In this document: positions 50,463 through 64,000 of the stretch, in pieces
Position numbering within the stretch: the first letter of the stretch is position 1
Layout: every line of letters begins with the position of its first letter
Program-made: the position numbers and the translations under genes
Source: Sapria himalayana
Taxonomy: Eukaryota > Streptophyta > Magnoliopsida > Malpighiales > Rafflesiaceae
NCBI GenBank assembly: GCA_029783825.1
Contig: JAREIK010017250.1
Span: forward strand, 1 to 64,000
Length of the DNA stretch: 64,000 nucleotides
Reading direction: 5' to 3'
Notes under the pieces: generated by a model
Seen by the model: the letters and a program-made list of their open reading frames with translations, nothing else
The model's database searches: none
What the model was told of the DNA's origin: nothing

Positions 50463-50542
50463 AGTTTAATAGTTTAAGTATTTAGGAGCTTAGGAGTTTA
50501 GTGATTTAAGTGTTTAGGCATTTAGTAGTTTATATGTTTTAT
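50463..50542 (+). repeat. Representative octamer box: ten in-phase copies of NNTTTAGG-like units
   Basis: Ten consecutive octamers without an indel, for example TATTTAGG at 50479, AGTTTAGT at 50495, TGTTTAGG at 50511 and CATTTAGT at 50519. Nine of the ten keep TTA at positions 4-6 and most keep TTTA. Each monomer has such a box next to the GTATACC motif. The core resembles the plant telomere unit TTTAGGG, but the period is eight and not seven. Confidence 0.88.
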
Positions 50543-51714
50543 TTAAAAAATGAAATAACAAACAAATTATTTTTCAAATTTTTTAGCAATTTTGAAGGTT
50601 ATAATTTTTATATTTATTATAATTTTTAATTTTTTATCAAATGTGAATATTATATTTAGTTATAATAAACTTAATAATTATATATCATGTAAATTAAAAA
50701 TAAACAATTTTATTGATAGGTATTAATAAACTAAATATAAATATAAATATAATAATAATAAAAAATAAACTTATAAACTATTATTAATTGATAGATATTT
50801 ATATATTAACTATAAATACTTAAACCTTTAAAGATGGTTTAAATGTTTAAGTATTTAAGGTTTTTGTGCTTTAGGGGTTTAAGAGTTTAATGATTTAAGC
50901 ATTTACTAGTTTTTAGGTTTTATATAAACAATAAAATAACAAAAAAATTATTTTTTTGATTTTATCTCATTTTCAAAGATGATAACCATTAAAAATATAA
51001 TAATTTTTAAATTATTTTCAATGTAAATATAATATTTAGTTATAATAATCTTTATAATTATATATCAAGTAAATTCAATATAAATAATTCTATTGATAAA
51101 TATTCTAATAATGATCAAAAAATAAATTAATAATCTATTATTAATATAATAGATATCAATTAAAATATAATTCCAAAACCTAAAAATGATTTAGAAGCAA
51201 AGCAAAATATATTATTCTCTAATAATTTTTTGTTTTGAAAATTTTTTTTCTATTAAAAAGATTATCTATAATTTTTTGATGAAAAATAATGTATATAAAT
51301 TATTTTTGTCTAGCTCAGATTATTTTGTAATTAATATTTATATATAAATAAACAACTAAATAATTAAAATGAATATTTAAAATTATAATTAAAAAAATGA
51401 GATTTATTATTTATTATTTAGGGATACTATTTTAATTAAAATTAGATCTGTCTCACTAATAATTTATTTTGTAATTAATATTTCTATAAAAATAAACTGA
51501 TAAATAATTAAAATAAAAATTTAAAAATATACTGAATAAAAATTAAAATGAGATTTATGAATTATTATTAATGTTTACCAGTTTAATGGTTTAAGTATTT
51601 AGAGGTTTTATCATTTAGGAGTTTAGTGATTTATATTTTTAGGCATTTAGTGGTCTAAGGTTTTATTTAAATAATGAAATAACAAAAAAAAATATTTTTG
51701 TTTTTTTTTTCACA

Positions 51715-54709
51715 TTTTCAAAGGTTATAACCTTTGAAAATATAATAATTTTAAATTTTTTTAAAAATATGAATACAATATTTAGTAATAATAATCAATA
51801 TAATTATATATAATATAAGCTAAATATAAACAATTTTATAGATAGATATGATATCAATTATCAAAAATTAAATTAATATGCTATTATTAATATGATAGAT
51901 ATAAATTAAATTATAATTAAAAAACCTAAAATGATTCAAAAACAATGTAAAATTTATTACTAAATAATAATTTTTGTTTTTTAGTTTTTTCTTCTTTTTA
52001 AAAGCTTATATATTTTGTAATTAATTTTTAAATATATTATTTAAATTATATTTAAGGTTTAAGAGTTTAAAGGTTTAAGTATATTGGGGCTTCGGGGTTT
52101 AATAGTTTAGAGATTTATGTCTTTAGGCATTTATTGGTTTATACATTTTATTTAAACAATGATATAACAAAAAATTTATTTTTATTATTTTTTATCATTT
52201 TAAAAGGTTATAACCTTTGAAAATATAACAATTTTTAAAATTTTTTTATATGTGAATACAATATTTAGTTATGATAATCTTAATAAATATATATCATGTA
52301 AATTCAATATAAACAATTATATTGATAGATATTATATTAATGATTAAAAAATAAATTAATAAAGTATTATTAATAAGAAAGATGTTATTTAAAATATATG
52401 TGCAAAATGTAAATTTATTCAATATCAAAATAAAATATATTACTAAATAATAATTTATATGATGTTTTGCTTCTTTTAATAAGTTTATATTTTTTTTATT
52501 AAAATTAAATTATTAAAATTATATCTGTCTCCCTCATAATTTATTTTTAATTTATAATTCAATAAAAATAAACTAATAAATTATTAAAATGAATATTTAA
52601 AACTATAATGAATACAAATTTAATCGAGATTTATTATTTTTTATTCAGGATATACTAGTTTAATGGTTTAAGTATTTAGGTATTTTGGAGTTTAGTGATT
52701 TAAGTGTTTAGGCCTTTAGTGATTTATAGTTTTTATTTAAAGAATTAAAAAATAAAAAATTTAATTTTTTGATTTTTTTTAATTTTTGAAGGTTATAACC
52801 TTTGAAATTATAAAAATTTTTAATTTTATTTAAATGTGAATATAATATTCAGTTATAATAATGTTAATAATTATATATAATGTAAAGACAATATAAATAA
52901 TTTTATTAATAGATATTATAATAATGATCAATAAAAAATTAATAAACTATTATTAATAAGAATTATATAAATTAATATATAATTGCAAAATTAAAAATGA
53001 TTAAAAATAAAAATAAAATATATTACTAAATAAAAAATTTTTGTTTTTAAAATTTTGCCTCTTTTTATAAGGATATATATATTTTTTGATTAAAAATAAA
53101 TTATTTAAATTAGTTCTGTCTCACTAATAATTTATTTTGTAATTAATATTTTTATAAAAATAACCTGATAAATAATTAAAATAAAAATTTAAAATTATAC
53201 TGAATAAAAAATAAAATGAGATTTATGATTTATTATTAATATTTACTAGTTTAATAGTTTAAGTATTTATAGGTTTTATCATTTAGTAGTTTCACGATTT
53301 ATGTTTTTAGGCATTTAGTGGTTTATAGGTTTTATTTAAATAATAAATAACAAAAAAAATAGTAATTTTTTCTCATTTTCATTATCATAACCTTTGAAAA
53401 TATAATAATATTTAACATTTTTGAAATGTGAATATAATATTTAGTTATAATAATATTAATAAATATATATCATATAAATTCAATATAAACAATTTTATTG
53501 AATATATATTATAATAATGATCAAAAATTAAATTAATAAACTATTAATAATAAGATAGATATTCATTAAAAAATATTTACAAAACCTAAAATGATTCAAA
53601 ATTAAAGTAAAATATATTACTTATAATAATTTTTAATTTTTAAATTTTTACTTATTTTATAAGTGTAAATACTAATATTGATTAAAAATAAATTATTTAA
53701 ATTATATTTCTTGCACTCATAAATTATTTTGTAATAAATATTTCTATAGAAATAAACTAATAAATAATTAAAATGAATATTTAAAATAATAAAAAATTGA
53801 AATAAAAATTAGATTTCTTAATTATTAAGTAGTATATAACAGTTTAATGGTTTATGTATTTAGGCATTACATGCCTTAGGAGTTTACTAATTTTACTGTG
53901 TATGCATATGGTGGTTTATATGGTTTATTTAATAATTAAAATAAAAAATATTTATTTTTATTATTTTTTGATATTTTCAAATGTTATAACATTTGAAAAT
54001 ATTATAATTTTTAAATTTTTTTCAAATGTGAATTCAATATTTTGTTATAATAATCATTATATTTATATAACATATAAATTCAATATAAATAATATTATTG
54101 ATAAATATTCTAAAAATGATCAAAAAATAAATTAATAATATATTATTAATAAGATAGATATCAATTAAAATATAATAAAAGAACCTAAAATGATTTAGAA
54201 GAAATCAAAATATATTACTATATAATAATGTGGTTTTTAAAATTTTTTTTCTTTTAAAAAGTTTATTCATATTTTTTTGATGAAAATTAATTTATATAAA
54301 TTATAATTGTCTAACTCATAATTTATTTTTTAATTAATATTTATAAAAAAATAAAGAAATGAATATTTAAAATTATAATGAAAAATATAATATTGATATT
54401 TATTATTTATTATGTTGGGTATACTAGTCTAATTTAAATTAGATCAATCTCACTAATAATTTATTTTGTAATTAATATTTTTATAAAAATAAACTAATAA
54501 ATAATTAAAATAAAAATTTAAAATTATACTGAATAAAAATTGAAATGAGATTTATTAATTATTATTAATGTATACCAGTTTAATATTTTTACTATTCAGA
54601 GGTTTTTTCGTTTATGACTTTAGTGATTTATGTTTTTACGCATTTAGTAGTATATATGTTTTATTTAAATGAAGAAATAACAAAAAAATTAATTTGATAT
54701 TTTTTCATA
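51715..54709 (+). repeat. Higher-order repeat unit, plus copy (X-Y-Z-W-V), 2995 bp
   Basis: The unit runs from X palindrome (51715) to the next X palindrome (54710). The monomer order X, Y, Z, W, V is the exact mirror of the minus-strand copies. Markers are TTTAGTAATAATAATCA (X), TTAAATTATATTTAAGGTTT (Y), TTTATTTAAAGAATTAAAAA (Z), the W internal duplication, and TGTGTATGCAT (V). Confidence 0.75.
53971..54002. repeat. Palindrome variant with matching changes in both arms (AAATG/CATTT)
   Basis: A perfect 32-bp palindrome with half-site ATATTTTCAAATGTTA. It differs from the common half-site by G to T at one base, and the paired base in the other arm has changed to match. Confidence 0.92.
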
Positions 54710-57700
54710 TTTTCAAAGGTTATAACCTTTGAAAATATAATAATTTAAAAATTTTTTAAAAATGTGAATACACTATTTAGTAATAATAATAATTATAATT
54801 ATATATAATATAAACTAAATATAAACAATATTATTGATGAATATGATATCAATTATCAAAAAAATAAATTAATATGTTATTATTAATATGATAAATATAA
54901 ATTAAAATATAAATTAGTTATAATAAACTTAATAATTATAACTCATTTAAATTCAATATAAATAATTACATTGCTATATATTATAATAATGATAAAAAAA
55001 ATTTAATAAACTATTATTAATAAGATAGATATTATTTAAAATATATTTGCAAAATCTAAATTTTTTCAAAATCAAAGTAGAATATATAACTTTATAATTT
55101 TTTTAATGTTTTACTTTTTTTATAACTTTATATTTTTGTTATTATAAATAAATTATTTAAATTAATTTGTCTTACTAATAATTTATTTTGTAATTTATAA
55201 TTCTATAATAATAAACTAATAAATAATTAAATTAATTATTTAAAATTATAATGAATACAAATAAAATTGAGATTTATTATTTATTATTCAGGATATACTA
55301 GTTTAATTGTTTAAGTATTTTGGTATTTTTTGGTTTAGGAGTTTAGTGATTTAAGTATTTAGACCTTTAGTGATTTATAGTTATTATCTAAAGAATTAAA
55401 AAACAAAAAATTTAATTTTTTGAATTTTTTTAATTTTTGAAAGTTGTAACATTTGAAAATATAATAAGTTTAAATTTTTTTAAATGTGAATATAATTTTT
55501 AGTTATAATAATCTTAATAATTATGTATAATGTAAACTAAATATATATAATTTTATTAATAGATATTATAAAAATGATCAATAAATAAATTAATAAACTA
55601 GTATTAATAAGAATGATATAAATTAAAATATAATTGTAGAATTTAAAATGATTCAAAATCAAAATAAGATATATTACTAAAAAATATTTTTTTATTTTAA
55701 AAATTTTGCCTCATTTTATAAGCATATATATTTTTTTGATGAAAAATAAATTATTTAAATTATATCTGTCTCACTAATAATTTATTTTGTAATTAAGATT
55801 TCTATAAAAATAAATTGATAAATAAATAAAATGATTATTTAAAATTATAATGAATACTAATAAAATTGAGATATATGATTTATTATTTCAGGTATACCTA
55901 TTTAATGGTTTAAGTTTTTTTTGGTTTTGGGGTTAAGGTGTTTATTGATTTATATGTTGGCACATTTAGGTGTTTATAGGTTTTATTTAATCAATGAAAT
56001 AAGAAAAAAATTATTTTTAAGAATTTTCGTGATTTTCAAATGTTATAACCTTTGAAAATATAATAATTTTTTTATCTTTCTAAAATATGAATACAATACT
56101 TAGTTATAATAATCTTAATAATTATATTTGCCATGTATTTAATATAAAAAATTTTATTAATATATATTATTATAATGATCGAAAAATAAATTAATAAACT
56201 ATTATTAATAAGATAAATATTAATTAAAATATATTTGCAGAACCCAAAATAATTCAAAATCAAAGTAAATTATATTACTAAATAAAATTTTAAAATTTGA
56301 AATTTTGTTTATTTTTATAAGCTTATTTTCTTTTTCATAAAAAATAATTTATTTAAATTATATGTCTCACTCATTATTTATTTTGTAATTAATATTTCTA
56401 AAAAATAAACGAAAAAATAATTAAAATGAATATTTAAAATTATAATGAATACAAATAAAAATGAAATTTATTATATATTATTTATGTTATATATGTATAA
56501 TGGTTTAAGTATTTAGGGGTTTTTTGGGTTAAGGAGTCTAGATATTTAAATGATTAGGCATTTAGTGGTTAATAAGTTTTATTTAAATAATAAAATAATA
56601 AAATAATTATTTTTGTGATTTTTTAACATTTTTGAAGGTTATAACCTTTGAAAATATAATAATTTTTAAATTTTTTTCTAATGTAAATATAATATTTAAT
56701 TATAATAATCTTAATATTTATAAGACATTTAAATTCAATATATGTAATTTTATTGATAGATATTATAATAATGATCAAAAAATAAATTAATAAACTATTA
56801 TTAATAGGATTGATAGCAATTAAAATATAAATGAAAAACCTATAATGATTCAAAATCAAAGTAAAATATATTACTAAATGATAATTTTTTGTTTTTAAAT
56901 TTTTACTTCTTTTTAAAACATTATATTTATCTTTTGATTAAAAATAAATTAATAATATTATATTTGTCTCACTCTTTATTTATTTTGCAATTAATATTTC
57001 TATAAAAAATAAACTAATAAATAATTAAAATGAATATTTAAAATTATAATGAATATAAATTAAAATGAGATTTATGATTTATTATATATGGTATACCGGT
57101 TTAATGGATTGTTAATTTAGGGGTTTTGTCATTTAGGAGTTTATCAATTTATGTTTTAGGCATTTAATGGTTTATAATTTTTATTCATATAATAAAAATA
57201 AAGAAAATTTTTATATGATTTTCAAAGGTTATAACCTTTGAAAATAAAATAATTTTTAAAATTATTTGAAATGTGAATACCATGTATAATTATATTAATC
57301 TTACTAATTATATATCATATAAATTCAATATAAATAATTTTAAAGATAGATAGTATAATAATGATGAAAAATTAAATTAATAAACTATTAATAATAATAT
57401 AAGTATTAATTAAAATATATTTACATAACACAAAATGATTCAAAATCAAATCAAATTATATTACTAAATAAAAATATTTAATTTTCAAATATTTCCTTCT
57501 TTTTATAAGCTTATATTTTTTATTGATTAAAAATAAATTATTTAAATAATATTTGTCTCACTCAATTTTTTTTGTAATTAATTTTTCTAAATAATTAAAT
57601 GATAAATAATTAAAATGAATATTTAAAATTATAATAAATAGAAATTAAAATGAGATTTATTATTTATTAAGTAGTATATAGCTGTTAAAAGGTTTATGTA

Positions 57701-60700
57701 TTTAGGGGTTTCCGGGTCTATGAGCTTACAGATTTAAGTAAGTAATCATTTAATGATCTATAGATTTTATTTTAAAAATGAAATAACAAAAAATTTATTT
57801 TTATTATTTTTTCTAATTTTTTAAGGTTATAACCTTTAAAAATATAATAATTTTTAAATCTCTTTTCACAAGTGAATACATTATATATGTATAATAATAA
57901 TATTAATTATATATCATATAAATTCAATATAAATAATTTTATTGATAGATATTCTAATAATTATCAAAAAATAAATTAAAAATCTATAATGAATAAGATT
58001 GATATTACATAAAATATAATATCAAAACCTAAAATAATTAAAAGCAAAACAAAATATATCACTAAATAATAATTTTTGTTTTAAAATTTTTGTGATTTTT
58101 ATATGCTTATCTATTTTTTGATAAAAAATATTTTTAATAAATTATATTTTTAACTCATAATTTATTTTATAATTAATATATGTATATAAATAAAAAACTA
58201 AACAATCAAAATTAATTTTTTAAATTATAATCAAAACAGATATAAATGAGATTTATTAATTATTATTTAGGGTATATCGGTTCAAAGGATTATCTATATA
58301 GGGGTATTGGGATTTTGTAGTTTAGTCATTTAAGTGTTTAGTCATTTAGTGGTGTATAGGATTTATTTAAACAATGAAATAATAAAAAAAATAATTTTTT
58401 TTTATTTTTTAAGATTTTCAAAAGTTAATATAATATTTTGTCATAATAATCATTATATTTATATATCATATAAATTCAATATAAACATTCTTATTGTTAA
58501 ATATTCTAATAATAATCAAAAAAATAAATTAATAATCTATTATTAATAAGATATATATCATTTAAAATATAATTGCAAATATTAAAATGATTCAGAAGAA
58601 AAGCAAAATATATTACTATATAATAATTTTTTGTCTTGAAATTTTTTTTTTGTTTTAAAAAGTTTATTTATAATTTTTTGATTAAAAATAATTTATATAA
58701 ATAATATTTGTTTAACTCATAATTTATTTTGTAATTAATATTTATTTAAAAATATACAAATAAATAATTAAAATGAATAATTAAAATTATAATGAAAAAA
58801 AATGAGTTTTATTATTTATTAGGTTGTGTATACCATTTTAATTTAAATTAGAAATATCTAACTAATAATTTATTTTGTAATTAATATTTCTATAAAATAA
58901 ACTGATAAATAATTAAAATAAAAATTTAAAATTAAGCTGAATAAAAATTAAAATGAAATTTATGATTTATTATTAATGTATACCTGTTTAATTATTTAAG
59001 TATTTAAAGGTGTTGTCATTTAGGAGTTTTATGATTAATGTTTTTAGGCATTTAGTAGATTATAGGTTTTATTTAAAACATAAAATAAAAAAAATTTAAT
59101 TTTTTCTCATTTTCATGGGTCATAATCTTTTAAATATAATAATATTTAAAATTTTTTGAAATGTGAATACAAAATTTAGGTATAATAATATTAATAATTA
59201 TATATCATATAAATTCAATAAAAACAATTTTATTGATAGATATTATAATAATGATCAAAAATTAAATTAATAAATTATTAATAATAATATATATATATTA
59301 ATTAAAAAATATTTACAAAACCAAAATTGATTCATAATTAAAGTAAAATATCTTACTTAATAATAATTTTTAATTTTTCAATTTTTACTTATTATATAAG
59401 CGTAAATACTTTTATTTATTAAAAAAAATTATTTAAATTATTTATCTCGCACTCATACTTTATTTTGTAATAAATATTTCTATAGAAATTAACTAATAAA
59501 TAATTAAAATAAATATTTAAAATTATAATAAATAGAAATAAAAATTAGATTTATTAATTATTAAGTAGTATATACCGATTTAGTTGTTTATATATTTAGG
59601 CATTACGAGGTTTAAGAGTTTACTAATTTAACTGTGTATGCATTTAATCGTTATAGGTTTTATTTAAAAAATAAATAAACAAAAAATTTATTTTAAATTT
59701 TTTTGATATTTTCAAATGTTATAACCTTTGAAAATATAATAATTTTTAAATTTTTTTCAAAAGTGATTCAATATTTAGTTATAATAATCATTATATTTAT
59801 ATTTCATATAAATTCAATATAAATAATTTTATTGATAAATATTCTAATAATGATCAAAAAATTAATTAATAATCTTTTATTAATAAGATACATATCAATT
59901 AAAATATAATTACAAACCTAAAATGATTCAGAAGGAAAGCAAAATATATTACTATATAATAAATTTTTGTTTAGAATTTTTTTCTTCTTTTTATACGTTT
60001 ATCTATATATTTTGATGAAAAATTATGTATATAAATTATATTTATCTAACTCATAATTTATATTATAATTAATATTTAATAAAAATAAATCAATAAAAAA
60101 TAAAAATGAATATTTTAAATTATAAAGAAAAAAATAATATTGAGATTTATTATTAATTATTTAGGGTATACTAGTTTAATAGGATTACCTATTTAGGGTT
60201 TTCAAGATTTTGGATTTATTGACCTAAGTGTTTAGGCATTTAGTAGTTTATAGGATTTATTTAAACAATGAAATAACAAAAAAATTATTTATGATATTTT
60301 CTCACATTTTCAAAGGTTTTAACCTTTGAAAATATAATAATTTTAAATTAATTTAAAAATGTGATTACAATATTTATTAATAAGAATCATTATAATTATA
60401 TATAATATGCACTAATATAAACAATTTTATTGATAGATATGATATCGATTATCAAAAAATATATTAATATGCTATTATTAATATGATAGATATAAATTAA
60501 AATATAATTGCAAAACCTAAAATTATTCAAAATCAAAGTAAAATTTATTACCATATAATAATTTTTGTTTTTTAGTTTTTGCATCTTTTTATAAGCTAAT
60601 ATTTTTTTTGACGAAAAATAAATTATTTAAATTATATTAAAGGTTTACGAGTTTAAAGTTTTAAGCATTTAGGGGCTTTTATGATTATGTGTTTATAGAT

Positions 60701-63700
60701 TTAAGTGTTTAGGCATTTAGTGGTCTATAAGTTTTATTTAAACAAAGATATAACAAAAAATTTATTTTTATTTTTTTCTAATTTTTGAAGTTTATAACCT
60801 TTGAAAATATAAAAATATCAAAAAAAATTTCGAATGTAAATATAATATTTAGTTATAATAATCTTAATAAATATAAGTCATTTAAGTTCAATATAAATAA
60901 TCACATTACTAGATATTATAATAATGATCAATAAATATATTAATAAACTATTATTAATAATATAGATATTATTATATATATATTTGCAAAATCTAAATTT
61001 ATTCAAAATCAAAGTATATAATAATAAATAATAATTTTTTTTAATATTTTTATTTTTTTATAAGTTTATATTTTTGTTATTAAAAATAAATTATTTAAAT
61101 TTTATTTGTCTTCCTAATAATTTATTTTGTAATTTATAATTCTATAAAAATAAACTAATAAATAATTAAAATAAATATTTAGAATTATAATGAATACAAA
61201 TAAAATTGAGATTTATTATTTATTATTCACAATTTACATGTTTAATGGTTTAAGTATTTATGTGTTTTGGGGTTTAGTCATTTAAGTATTTATGCCTTAA
61301 GTTATTTTATCTAATTTTGAAGGTTATAATATTTAAAAAGATAAGAATTTTTAATTTTTTATTAAAATGTGAAAATAATATTTAGTTATAATAATCTTGT
61401 AAATTATATATAATGTAAAATCAATATAAATAATTTTATTAATACATATTATAATAATGATCAATAAATAAATTAATAAACTATTATTAATTAGAATGAT
61501 ATAAATTAAAATATAATTGCAAAATCTAAAATTATTCAAAATTAAATTAAAATAAATTACTAAATAATAATATTTTGATTTAAAAATTTCGTCTCTTTTT
61601 ATGATCTTATATTTTTTTGATGAAAAATAAATTATGTATATTATATCTGTCTCACTAATAATTTATTTTGTAATTAATATTTCTATAAAAATAAACTGAT
61701 AAATAATTAAAATGAATATTTAAAATTATAATGAATACTAATAAAAATGAGATTTATTATTTATTATTTAGAGTATACTAATTTAAAGGCTTATGTATTT
61801 ATGGGCTTTTGGGTTTAGGAGTTTAGTCATTAAGAATTTAGGTATTTTGTGGTTTATAGATTTTATTTAAAAAATCTAATTACAAAAAAATTATTTTTTT
61901 ATTTTTTCTTATTTTCAAAGGTTATATAACCATTGAAAACATAAAAATTTTTAATTTTTTTAAAATATGAAAATATTAATTTTGTTATAATAATCTAAAT
62001 AATTATATATTATGTAAATTCAATATAAATAATTTTTTTATAAATATTATGATGATGATAATAAAATAAATTAATAAACTATTATTAATATGATAGATTT
62101 TAAATAAAATTATTTGCAAAACCTAAAATGATTCAAAATCAAAGTAAAATATATTAATAACATAGATATTAAATAAAACTATTATTAATAAGATAAAATA
62201 TACCGGTTTAAAAGATTATATATTTAGGAGTTTTCGGATTTAAGAATTTAGCGATTTAAGTGTTTAGGCATTTAGTAGTTTATAGGTTTTATTTAAAAAA
62301 TAAACTAACAAAAAAAAATTTTCGTTATTTGTTCTTATTTTTGAAGGATATAACCTTTGAAACTATAACAATTTTTAAATTTTTTTTATATGTGAATACT
62401 ATATTTAGTTATGATAATCTTAATAATTATATATCATGTAAATTCAATATAAACAATTATATTGAAATATATTATATTAATGATCAATAAATATATTAAT
62501 AAACTATTATTAATGAGGTAGATAATATTTTAAATATATTTGTAAAACGTAAATTTATTCAAAATCAAAGTAAAATATATTACAAAATAATACTTTCTTT
62601 GATGTTTTGCTTCTTTTTATAAGTTTATATTTTGAGTTATTAAAAGTAAATTATTTAATTTATATTTGTCTTCCTCATAATTTATTTTTAATTTATAATT
62701 CTATAAAAATAAACTAATAAATAATTAAAATGAATATTTAAAATTATAATGAATACAAATAAAATTGAGATTTATTATTTATTATTAATGATATACTAGT
62801 TTAATGGTTTAAGTATTTAGGTATTTTGGGGTTTAGTGATTTAAGTGTTTAGGCCTTAAGTGATTTATAGTTTTTAATTAAAGAATTAAAAAATAAAAAA
62901 TTTAATTTTTTGAAGGTAACCTTTGAAATTATAATAATTTTTAATTTTTTTAAATGTGAATATAATATTCAATAATAATAATCTTAATAATTATATATAA
63001 TGTAAACTCAATATAAATAATTTTATTAATAGATATTATAATAATGATCAATAAAAAATTAATAAACTATTATTAATAAGAATGATATAAATTATAATAT
63101 AATTGCAAAATCTAAAATGATTCAAAATAAAAATAAAATATATTACTAAATAATAAATTTTTGTTTTTAAAATTTTGCCTCTTTTTATATGGATATATAT
63201 TTTTTTGATGAAAAATAAATTATTTAAAATAGATCTGTCTCACTAATAATTTATTTTGTAATTAATATTTCTATAAAAATAAACTTATAAATAATTAAAA
63301 TAAAAATTTATAATTATACTTAATAAAAATTAAATTTAGATTTATGATTTTTTATTAATGTACACCTGTTTAATGGTTTATGTTTTTAGATGTTTTGTCA
63401 TTTAGGAGTTTAGCAATTAATGTTTTTAGCCATTTAGTGGCTTATAGGTTTTCTATAAACATTAAAATAACAAAAAAAAATTTGTAATTTTGTCTCATTT
63501 TTATAGGTTAACCTTTGAAAATATAATAATATTTATAATTTTTAGAAATGTGAATGCGATATTTAGTTATAATAATATTAATAATTATATATCATATAAA
63601 TTCAATATAAACAATTTTATTGATAGATAATATAATAATGATCAAAATTTAAATAAATAAACTATTAATAAAAAGATTGATATTAATTAAACAATAATTA

Positions 63701-64000
63701 CAAAACCCAAAATGATTCAAAATTAAAGTAAAATATATTATAGGATAATAATTTTTAATTTTTAAATTTTTACTTCTTTTATAAGCATATATTTTTTTTG
63801 ATTAAAAATAAATTTATTAAAATATATAAGTCGCACACATAATTTAATTTATAATAAATAATTCTATAAAAATAAACTAATAAATAATTAAAATGAATAT
63901 TTAAAATTTTAATAAATAGAAATAATAATTAGATTTATTAATTATTAATAGTATATAGCGGTTTAACGGTTTATCTATTTAGGCATTATGAGGTTTAGAA

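Larger units (their letters stand above)
49971..64000 (+). repeat. Satellite array, plus-oriented, right of the island to the window end
   Basis: About 23 monomers. Palindromes start near 50082, 50592, 50980, 51715, 52194, 52785, 53383, 53971, 54710, 55435, 56036, 56632, 57222, 57822, 59113, 59709, 60308, 60785, 61316, 61912, 62337, 62920 and 63500. Monomers have lost the palindrome region at about 54910 and about 58428. V sites without a transposon lie at 53904 and 59640. The short open frames on either strand recur at the same monomer positions and are by-products of the repeat. No gene was seen. Confidence 0.9.

Noticed and set aside
50463..50542. A true interstitial telomere array
   Set aside because: The period is eight, not seven, and units are too degenerate. 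It is telomere-like only.
56072..56859. Minus-strand Ile/Asn/Tyr-rich frames such as 56072-56263 and 56623-56859
   Set aside because: These are A+T-rich satellite translations that reappear at matching positions in other monomers, with no domain.
62260..62490. Short hydrophobic peptides beginning MFRHLVVYRFYL or similar, recurring at 10705, 22924, 47051, 53854, 58334 and 62260
   Set aside because: They recur at one fixed position of the satellite monomer, start in the octamer box and cross the palindrome. Their resemblance follows from the repeat DNA. Many monomers have stops in the same frame.
1..64000. CRISPR-like array or bacterial operons
   Set aside because: Repeats are about 600 bp and diverged, without short identical repeats and spacers. 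The hAT transposases and intron point to a plant nucleus.

Overview
This window looks like a gene-free, very A+T-rich satellite array from a flowering-plant nuclear genome. The plant assignment rests on RICESLEEPER-type hAT transposases with BED zinc fingers, on Dart-like hAT ends rich in GGCC, and on a TTTAGG-like motif inside every satellite monomer. No intact protein-coding gene, tRNA, rRNA, CRISPR array or operon was seen.

Layout. Almost the whole window is one diverged tandem satellite with monomers of about 520-600 bp and one variant of about 735 bp. Each monomer has a roughly 26-32 bp palindrome, an A+T-rich body, and a box of about ten degenerate octamers of the form NNTTTAGG. Orientation switches four times: plus 1-13535, minus 13540-28915, plus 28925-32090, minus 32206-46520, plus 46550-64000. 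Five monomer subtypes (called X, Y, Z, W, V here) recur in fixed order, giving a higher-order repeat of about 2.9-3.2 kb.

Mobile elements. Three related, defective hAT elements sit in the array: A (1172-7660), B (24279-27942) and C (38953-41756). All three lie at the same nucleotide of the V monomer, in the same orientation relative to the satellite, with the same 8-bp target duplication. The simplest reading is one ancestral insertion that was then copied as part of the satellite. A second hAT family, element N (1212-4688), is nested inside A with a perfect 8-bp duplication. All four transposase genes are pseudogenes, with stops, frameshifts and deletions.

Other. A 2.3-kb non-satellite island of unknown origin (47706-49970) interrupts a W monomer. 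The strongest leads are structural: the co-amplified transposon, the palindrome whose two arms change together, the in-phase octamer box, and the repeated orientation switches. I found no convincing new protein-based system.
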